In this document: piece by piece, positions 5,209-9,525 of the stretch
Layout: each line of letters starts with the position of its first letter
Position numbering within the stretch: the first letter of the stretch is position 1
Assembly (NCBI GenBank): GCA_002327415.1
Contig: DCVU01000059.1
Coordinates: 1-9,525 of the forward strand
DNA length: 9,525 nt
Direction: 5' to 3'
DNA from: Smithella sp. UBA2180
GTDB lineage: Bacteria; Desulfobacterota; Syntrophia; Syntrophales; Smithellaceae
Program-made: the position numbers and the translations under genes
Notes under the pieces: model-generated
The model's input: only the letters and a program-made list of their open reading frames with translations
Databases searched by the model: none
What the model was told of the DNA's origin: nothing

Positions 5209-7245
5209 ATGATCAAAGTAATCCGAGCAAAAAAATTTCGGCCAATATGCCTGCTCTTTTCTTTATTTCTATTTTGTTGTCTTATCGCCTGCGGCGGCAG
5301 TGCAGACACAGCAGATACCGGAGGTGACACCGGAGGAGGTACTACAACAGGAACACCTACTCTAACTTTAACACTTTCATCAACAACCGTAACATTTGGC
5401 ACACCCATCACTGCTACAGCAACGCTCAGAGATGCAAGCGGAACCGTGGTGAGCGGTGCGGTTGTTACTTTTGCATCAACCAGTTCACTTGTTGCCTTTA
5501 CTCCTTCTTCTGCCACTGCCCTTACGAATACTTCCGGCGTTGCTACTATCTCAGTCGGCGCCGCTAGTATTGATTCGGCAGGTGCCACATACATAACTGC
5601 ATCAGCCCAATTTACATCAGGAAACGATACCATAACTGTAACCAGTACTCCTATAGGAATAAATGTTAATGCCGTATCTGTTACTCTTGGCACAATTACT
5701 TTTGGATCTTCATCAATTTCTGCATATGGTACCAGTAGTGTAAGCGTACCAGTATACATAGGTGGATCACCGGCAACAGTTCCTATTTCTGTTACCTTTA
5801 CTTCAGCATGCGTTTCCAGTGGCGACGCTACAATCTCCTCTCCGGTAAACTCTATAAGCGGTACGGTAATATCCACATACAAGGATAATGGCTGCGCTAC
5901 GGGATCAGACATAATAACGGCATCAGTATCAGGCGATAGTGAATCAGCAACAATAACTGTTTCTATTCCGACTTACAACAATATCCAATTTGTGTCAGCA
6001 GATCCCCAAATCATAGGCACTAAAACAGCAAGTACTTCATCCTTACCCACGAGTTCTCTTGTAAAATTTAAGGTAGTAGACAGCACCAACAATGGTATAC
6101 CCGGCATTCTTGTTGATTTTACTATATCGCCAACAACCGCTCCCGGGGGGATCACATTATCCGATACCTCGGCGACATCCGATTCCAACGGAGAAGTATC
6201 GGTTTCTCTTTCTTCCGGGACAGTGCCAACGCCTGTTTGGGTTGTGGCAACAATACACGGCACTTCCATTACCAGCCAATCAAATCCTTTAACTATAACG
6301 ACTTGTCTACCCGCACAGAATTCCTTTTCTCTTAGCGCTGGAAAATACAATATTGAGGGATGGAGCTATGACAATGTTTCAACTGAATTAAATATTGTAG
6401 CTTCGGACCGGTTGGGCAATCCTGTCCCAGACGGAACAGCAATTAATTTTGTTACTCCCGAAAGCGGACAAATTAACCCTGCATCTTGCACAACAACAAG
6501 TGGTGCTTGCAGCGTTTCTTTTATTAGCGGTGGTGACCGACCAACAGATGGCCGCGCTACAATAATTTCTTATGCCGTAGGCGAAAAAAGTTTTGTTGAT
6601 GTAAACGGCAACAATGCTTATGACTCCGGAGAAACTTTTTACGATTTAGGCGACCTATATATTGACTACAACGAAGATGGCAACTGGGATTCTGATGAGC
6701 AGTATTACGCACCTTATTCATCAGCAGGTTCGTCGGCATGTCTAACCAGACCTAGCGGAAACCCCTTACCACTTACTTATGCTAATGTTCAAAGTAAGGA
6801 AAATACCTGCAGTGCAACATGGGGGCAAAATTATGTAAGACGCAGTGCTGTAATTCTTCTTTCCGGTTCTTATGCTAACATATTACCAACAACTGTTGAT
6901 ATGGGAAGCAACTGCACGCAGTTCTTTACACTACAATTGATGGATGTTAATAGCAATGCAATGCCGGCGGAGACTACTGTAACCACAAAAGATAATGATG
7001 TTTATTATATCCCTAATGGTTCTACCGCACTGACTGCAGCTACAGTAAGCATTGTAGGTGGCACCCCCGTGCCAAGTTCTACGAGCAATGTCGGCACTCC
7101 AATCGTTCTTAGAGTAAAAGCTGGCGCAGATTGCCTTGCAGCAGAACCTGTTCAATACCCGCAAGGAATAGCGTTTATAGAAGTTACGACACCTTTAGGA
7201 AATATTACGACAATCCCCATCACTGTAACTGGAGACACACCGTAA
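5209..7245 (+). CDS. Ig-like (Big) domain lipoprotein with EF-hand-like loops
   Basis: The 678-residue protein starts with a lipoprotein signal peptide: basic MIKVIRAKKFR, a hydrophobic stretch (13-26), and the lipobox LIAC with Cys28 as the lipidated residue. A Gly/Thr/Asp-rich linker (29-50) follows. Next come several beta-rich, Ser/Thr-rich modules at about 50-150, 155-255, 257-365, 373-463 and 545-678, resembling bacterial Ig-like (Big_1/invasin-type) domains; phrases such as LRDASGTVVSGAVVTF and DRLGNPVPDGTAINF are typical. Two calcium-binding EF-hand/dockerin-like loops lie at 464-475 and 486-497. Cysteines in the second half are numerous and may form disulfides. GGAGAG lies five bases before the ATG, giving a well-defined start. 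The protein is likely anchored in the outer membrane and exposed or periplasmic. Its ligand is unknown; adhesion or surface structure is a guess. It stands alone, ending at a strong terminator. Confidence 0.85.
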   Translation: MIKVIRAKKFRPICLLFSLFLFCCLIACGGSADTADTGGDTGGGTTTGTPTLTLTLSSTTVTFGTPITATATLRDASGTVVSGAVVTFASTSSLVAFTPSSATALTNTSGVATISVGAASIDSAGATYITASAQFTSGNDTITVTSTPIGINVNAVSVTLGTITFGSSSISAYGTSSVSVPVYIGGSPATVPISVTFTSACVSSGDATISSPVNSISGTVISTYKDNGCATGSDIITASVSGDSESATITVSIPTYNNIQFVSADPQIIGTKTASTSSLPTSSLVKFKVVDSTNNGIPGILVDFTISPTTAPGGITLSDTSATSDSNGEVSVSLSSGTVPTPVWVVATIHGTSITSQSNPLTITTCLPAQNSFSLSAGKYNIEGWSYDNVSTELNIVASDRLGNPVPDGTAINFVTPESGQINPASCTTTSGACSVSFISGGDRPTDGRATIISYAVGEKSFVDVNGNNAYDSGETFYDLGDLYIDYNEDGNWDSDEQYYAPYSSAGSSACLTRPSGNPLPLTYANVQSKENTCSATWGQNYVRRSAVILLSGSYANILPTTVDMGSNCTQFFTLQLMDVNSNAMPAETTVTTKDNDVYYIPNGSTALTAATVSIVGGTPVPSSTSNVGTPIVLRVKAGADCLAAEPVQYPQGIAFIEVTTPLGNITTIPITVTGDTP

Positions 7246-7267
7246 TTAAGTCATAAAACTATCCATC

Positions 7268-7305
7268 AAAAGCCGGTTCTGATTCAGAGCCGGCTTTTGT
7301 TTTTG
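7268..7305 (+). terminator. intrinsic terminator of the lipoprotein gene
   Basis: AAAAGCCGGTTCTGA is followed almost directly by TCAGAGCCGGCTTTT, forming a long stem with one G-T pair and a small loop once the innermost pairs open. TTTTGTTTTTG follows. Because of the flanking A and T runs it could work on both strands, so it may also stop minus-strand readthrough from holA. Confidence 0.9.
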
Positions 7306-7330
7306 ACATCAATGCCGTGAATGTGAAGAA

Positions 7331-7402
7331 TGTCATTCCGAATCCCGACGTGTCGTGGATGAGGAATCCTAAAGATCTCTTCTCCCTGCGGTCGAAATGA
7401 CA
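7331..7402. repeat. complete 72-bp palindromic element without a gene
   Basis: It begins with TGTCATTCCGA and ends with TCGAAATGACA, giving near-perfect terminal inverted repeats. The left half folds through ATTCC (7335-7339) and GGAAT (7363-7367). The right half carries TTCTCCCTGCGGTCGAAATGACA, identical to the end of the element holding the GIY-YIG gene. Left and right halves are joined by CCTAAAGATCTC instead of a coding region. Confidence 0.8.
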
Positions 7403-7415
7403 AAAGAAGGAGATA

Positions 7416-7441
7416 GATTTCTCCCTGCGGTCGAAATGACA
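7416..7441 (+). repeat. additional right-half repeat copy
   Basis: GATTTCTCCCTGCGGTCG plus AAATGACA repeats 4309-4334 without change over 25 bases or more. ATTTC at 7417-7421 pairs with GAAAT at 7433-7437. It follows the complete element by 13 bases. Confidence 0.8.
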
Positions 7442-7456
7442 AGAGAATGAGACACA

Positions 7457-7486
7457 GATTTCTCGTCGCTTACGCTCGAAATGACA
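7457..7486 (-). repeat. inverted left-half repeat copy next to holA
   Basis: Read on the minus strand this is TGTCATTTCGAGCGTAAGCG followed by ACGAGAAATC, clearly related to the left half at 3977-4010. ATTTC at 7458-7462 pairs with GAAAT at 7478-7482. Together with 7416-7441 it may form a second element in which GAGACACA (7449-7456) sits in the middle. It ends four bases before the holA stop codon. Confidence 0.7.
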
Positions 7487-7489
7487 GTT

Positions 7490-8833
7490 CTACGCGCAGG
7501 CTTTAATCAGAAACATTTCCAGCAATAATTGCGGGCTGGAGGCGGAGGATTTAAAGGCGCGGTCAAGTTCCAGCAATTCATCAAGAAAACTGACGAGGCG
7601 GGGATAAGTAAAACGGCGGCAATTGCGCAAAGCATTAAAAACAACAAAAGGGTGCTGGCTGAAAATAAGGCCTTCCCGCTTTACCCCGGAATTGTTCAAT
7701 TCGCCGATAGTGGGATAGAGAACCTTCTGGAACCAGCCGTATTCCATGCCGGGAGTGAATTTCGGCAGTTTGCCCGAATCAACCAGGATTCTGGCTTGCA
7801 GCAAAAGCCGGATTTCCCGAACCAGCATGGTCAGGATTATCAGATGATGAGTTCCTTGATCCAAAAGGTTTTTCAAAGCATCGAGCGCCGCCAGTTGATT
7901 CTTTTCGCTCAAGGCGGCCGTTAAAGCGAAGACTTCATCTTCCTTTGTTCTGCCGACGGCTTCTTCAACATCATCTTGCTCCACTATCGTGCGGTCGCCG
8001 ACAAAAGAAACGAGCTTCTCCAGTTCCGACATTGAGCGCCTTAAATCAAATCCGGTTTTCCGGCCCAAAGCGACCCAGGCTGCGGGCGATAATTTTTTGC
8101 CGTAACGCTCCAGAAGCCTCCGTGCCTGTTTCTGGAGTGTTTCTTTTCTGGCTGTTTCATTTTTGACTTCGCCGAAATAATGGACAACACCTTGTTCGGA
8201 AATAATTTTGTAGAGCTTTTTCCTTTTATCCACATCTTCAGCCGTAAGGATCAGGCAGTTGCCCGCGGGCAATCCATCCTTGAAAATTTTTTCCAGACGC
8301 TCGGTTATGTCGGCGCCGGAGGCTGCGTTGAGTCCTGAATCGGAACAAATCTCCAAAATGCGGGGCAGCCATTTTTCGCGTTCTTCGCCCGCATCTCCTT
8401 TCACGATTTTATTCCACTCATCATCGGTTATTTTTCGCCAACCGGCATTGAGCAAATCCTCCAGGGAAAAACCGGCTATTTTCAAGAAAGTCAGAAAATA
8501 TTTTGCCGCTTTCACCGGCTGATCATCAATGCTGCCGCGTATTTTTTGAATCAGTTTGGCAAGGTTTTCGCGGGACTGAAAAATAGTTGTGTTCTGCACA
8601 ACAACCACTTTCCTGTCACCTAAAAGTGAAGGTGTCAGAATATTTTCCATCAGGCTGTCCATATCGGTATTTTCGCCATCAAGATAAAACAGGCTGAAAT
8701 CCCGGGAACTCTCCGGCAATATTATATCTAAAATTTTATTGAGGTTTTCATTGATTAGATATTCTTCTTCCCCGTAAAGAAGGTAACAAGGCGCAATAGT
8801 ACCTTTTTTCAAATTGGCGAAGATTTTTTCCAT
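7490..8833 (-). CDS. holA: DNA polymerase III subunit delta
   Basis: Delta is the clamp-loader subunit that opens the sliding clamp during loading onto DNA. The N-terminal domain begins with CYLLYGEEEYLINENLNKI (16-34), the usual family motif, and LTPSLLGDRKVVVVQN (66-81) follows. CLILTAEDVDKRKKLYKII (193-211) resumes the fold. LSPAAWVALGRKTGFDLRRSMSELEKL and the TKEDEVFALTAALSEKN region mark the middle and C-terminal domains. At 447 residues it is about 100 longer than usual. The excess lies between roughly residues 98 and 177, where the sequence is charged and unlike the family. No Walker A motif is present, as expected for delta. The gene follows the LOG-family gene by 25 bases and is likely co-transcribed. 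Its start lacks a strong Shine-Dalgarno sequence, but MEKIFANLKKG fits the family N-terminus. Confidence 0.93.
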   Translation of the reverse strand: MEKIFANLKKGTIAPCYLLYGEEEYLINENLNKILDIILPESSRDFSLFYLDGENTDMDSLMENILTPSLLGDRKVVVVQNTTIFQSRENLAKLIQKIRGSIDDQPVKAAKYFLTFLKIAGFSLEDLLNAGWRKITDDEWNKIVKGDAGEEREKWLPRILEICSDSGLNAASGADITERLEKIFKDGLPAGNCLILTAEDVDKRKKLYKIISEQGVVHYFGEVKNETARKETLQKQARRLLERYGKKLSPAAWVALGRKTGFDLRRSMSELEKLVSFVGDRTIVEQDDVEEAVGRTKEDEVFALTAALSEKNQLAALDALKNLLDQGTHHLIILTMLVREIRLLLQARILVDSGKLPKFTPGMEYGWFQKVLYPTIGELNNSGVKREGLIFSQHPFVVFNALRNCRRFTYPRLVSFLDELLELDRAFKSSASSPQLLLEMFLIKACA

Positions 8834-8858
8834 GGTTTTAAAGAACTAAAATAGAAGA

Positions 8859-9512
8859 TCAAACTATAACGTATTTTTTTATGAGCTTCACAGCTTCTTC
8901 CGGTTCATCGACGATTTGAATCAAATCGAGATCGGCAGGAGAAATTTTACCCTCTTTCAGCATTGTGTTTTTTAGCCAGTCTATCATGCCCTGCCAGTAT
9001 TCGCTCCCCATTAAGAACAAGGGGAAGGATTTTATTTTCTTGGTTTGAATTAATGTAAGCGCCTCAAAAAGTTCATCCATTGTTCCAAAACCGCCCGGCA
9101 GGATCACATACGCAACAGCATATTTGACAAACATCACCTTGCGGATAAAGAAGTATTTATAATGAATATTGATATTCGCGTAGGAATTCGGTTTTTGTTC
9201 AAACGGCAATTGAATATTCATTCCTACCGATTTACCGCCGGCTTCACTGGCGCCTTTATTGGCCGATTCCATAATTCCGCCGCCGCCGCCGGTAATTACA
9301 CTAAATCCGTTCTGAACCAGAAGCCGGGCCAGGATTTCCGCTTTCTGATAATAAATATCATCGGGTTTGAGTCTGGCGGAGCCGAAAAAAGTAACAGCAT
9401 TATGCACTTTAGAAAGAGTCTCAATACCCTCAACAAATTCCGCCATAATGCGAAATATCCGCCACGATTCATCAATGGATAGTGAATCAATTACATATTG
9501 TTTTTCATCCAT
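8859..9512 (-). CDS. LOG/TIGR00730-family Rossmann-fold protein
   Basis: The 217-residue protein belongs to the LOG family, whose studied members are nucleotide 5'-monophosphate phosphoribohydrolases that release cytokinin-type or other bases; older annotation calls them lysine decarboxylase-like. TFFGSARLKPDD (41-52) is the N-terminal nucleotide-binding region. TGGGGGIMESANKGA (74-88) is the glycine-rich loop. IRKVMFVKYA (123-132) carries the conserved Arg124, and PGGFGTMDELFEALTLIQT (139-157) is the family signature with Glu147. All key residues are present, so it is expected to be active. The start at 9512 is preceded by GGGAG eight bases upstream. It is the first gene of a pair with holA, and its promoter lies beyond the window end. 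The natural substrate in bacteria is uncertain. Confidence 0.92.
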   Translation of the reverse strand: MDEKQYVIDSLSIDESWRIFRIMAEFVEGIETLSKVHNAVTFFGSARLKPDDIYYQKAEILARLLVQNGFSVITGGGGGIMESANKGASEAGGKSVGMNIQLPFEQKPNSYANINIHYKYFFIRKVMFVKYAVAYVILPGGFGTMDELFEALTLIQTKKIKSFPLFLMGSEYWQGMIDWLKNTMLKEGKISPADLDLIQIVDEPEEAVKLIKKYVIV

Positions 9513-9525
9513 AAGGATTACTCCC

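Larger units (their letters stand above)
7246..7489. other. non-coding region between convergent genes
   Basis: This stretch has no gene. It contains the terminator of the lipoprotein gene (7268-7305), a complete palindromic element (7331-7402) and two further repeat halves (7416-7441 and 7457-7486), ending a few bases before the holA stop codon. Confidence 0.8.

Noticed and set aside
5157..5912. 251-codon minus-strand open frame opposite the lipoprotein gene
   Set aside because: Its translation is a low-complexity, Val/Pro/Ala-rich mirror of the Ser/Thr-rich lipoprotein with no family motif. The plus-strand frame has a signal peptide, lipobox and strong ribosome binding site.
7331..7486. 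CRISPR array
   Set aside because: The repeats are palindromic halves of differing orientation and spacing, without regular direct repeats or spacers of uniform length, and no cas gene is near.

Overview
The window looks like chromosomal DNA from a Gram-negative, probably anaerobic bacterium. My best guess is a Desulfobacterota/deltaproteobacterial lineage such as the Syntrophus/Smithella group. This rests on gene content: beta-oxidation-type 3-hydroxyacyl-CoA dehydrogenase with a nitronate monooxygenase-like flavoprotein, an Ig-like-domain lipoprotein, and dispersed GTCATTCCG/GTCATTGCG palindromic repeats. It is inference, not proof. No rRNA, tRNA, CRISPR array or classical transposase is visible.

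Layout. Bases 1-261 are a non-coding leader with hairpins, a decayed dispersed repeat and a promoter-like sequence ahead of rpe (262-930, +). A convergent minus-strand cluster follows, read from right to left: 3-hydroxyacyl-CoA dehydrogenase (2814-3671), nitronate monooxygenase-like flavoprotein (1759-2796) and a family 2 glycosyltransferase (988-1737), with gaps of only 17 and 21 bases. Bases 3672-4014 are non-coding and hold one 83-bp palindromic element and the left half of a second. The right half of that second element lies at the end of a small GIY-YIG nuclease gene (4015-4332, +), so the gene sits inside a repeat. A YacP/Rae1-like NYN-domain ribonuclease (4390-4911, +), a non-coding stretch with a three-way-junction fold, and a large Ig-like, EF-hand-containing lipoprotein (5209-7245, +) follow, ending in a strong terminator. 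After a cluster of the same palindromic repeats, a minus-strand pair encodes a LOG/TIGR00730-family protein (8859-9512) and the delta subunit of DNA polymerase III (7490-8833).

Most genes are housekeeping or ordinary accessory genes: pentose phosphate metabolism, acyl-CoA oxidation, surface glycan synthesis, the clamp loader and RNA decay. The most interesting part is the repeat system. One element carries the GIY-YIG gene, with the left repeat half supplying the Shine-Dalgarno sequence and the right half supplying the last codons and the stop. A second element at 7331-7402 looks like an empty version without the gene. Different copies show compensating base changes in their stems (ATTGC/GCAAT, ATTCC/GGAAT, ATTTC/GAAAT). 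Together these suggest a nuclease-carrying palindromic element with non-autonomous relatives, comparable in layout to REP elements and their RAYT transposases but with a GIY-YIG enzyme. Mobility is inferred and not shown here.
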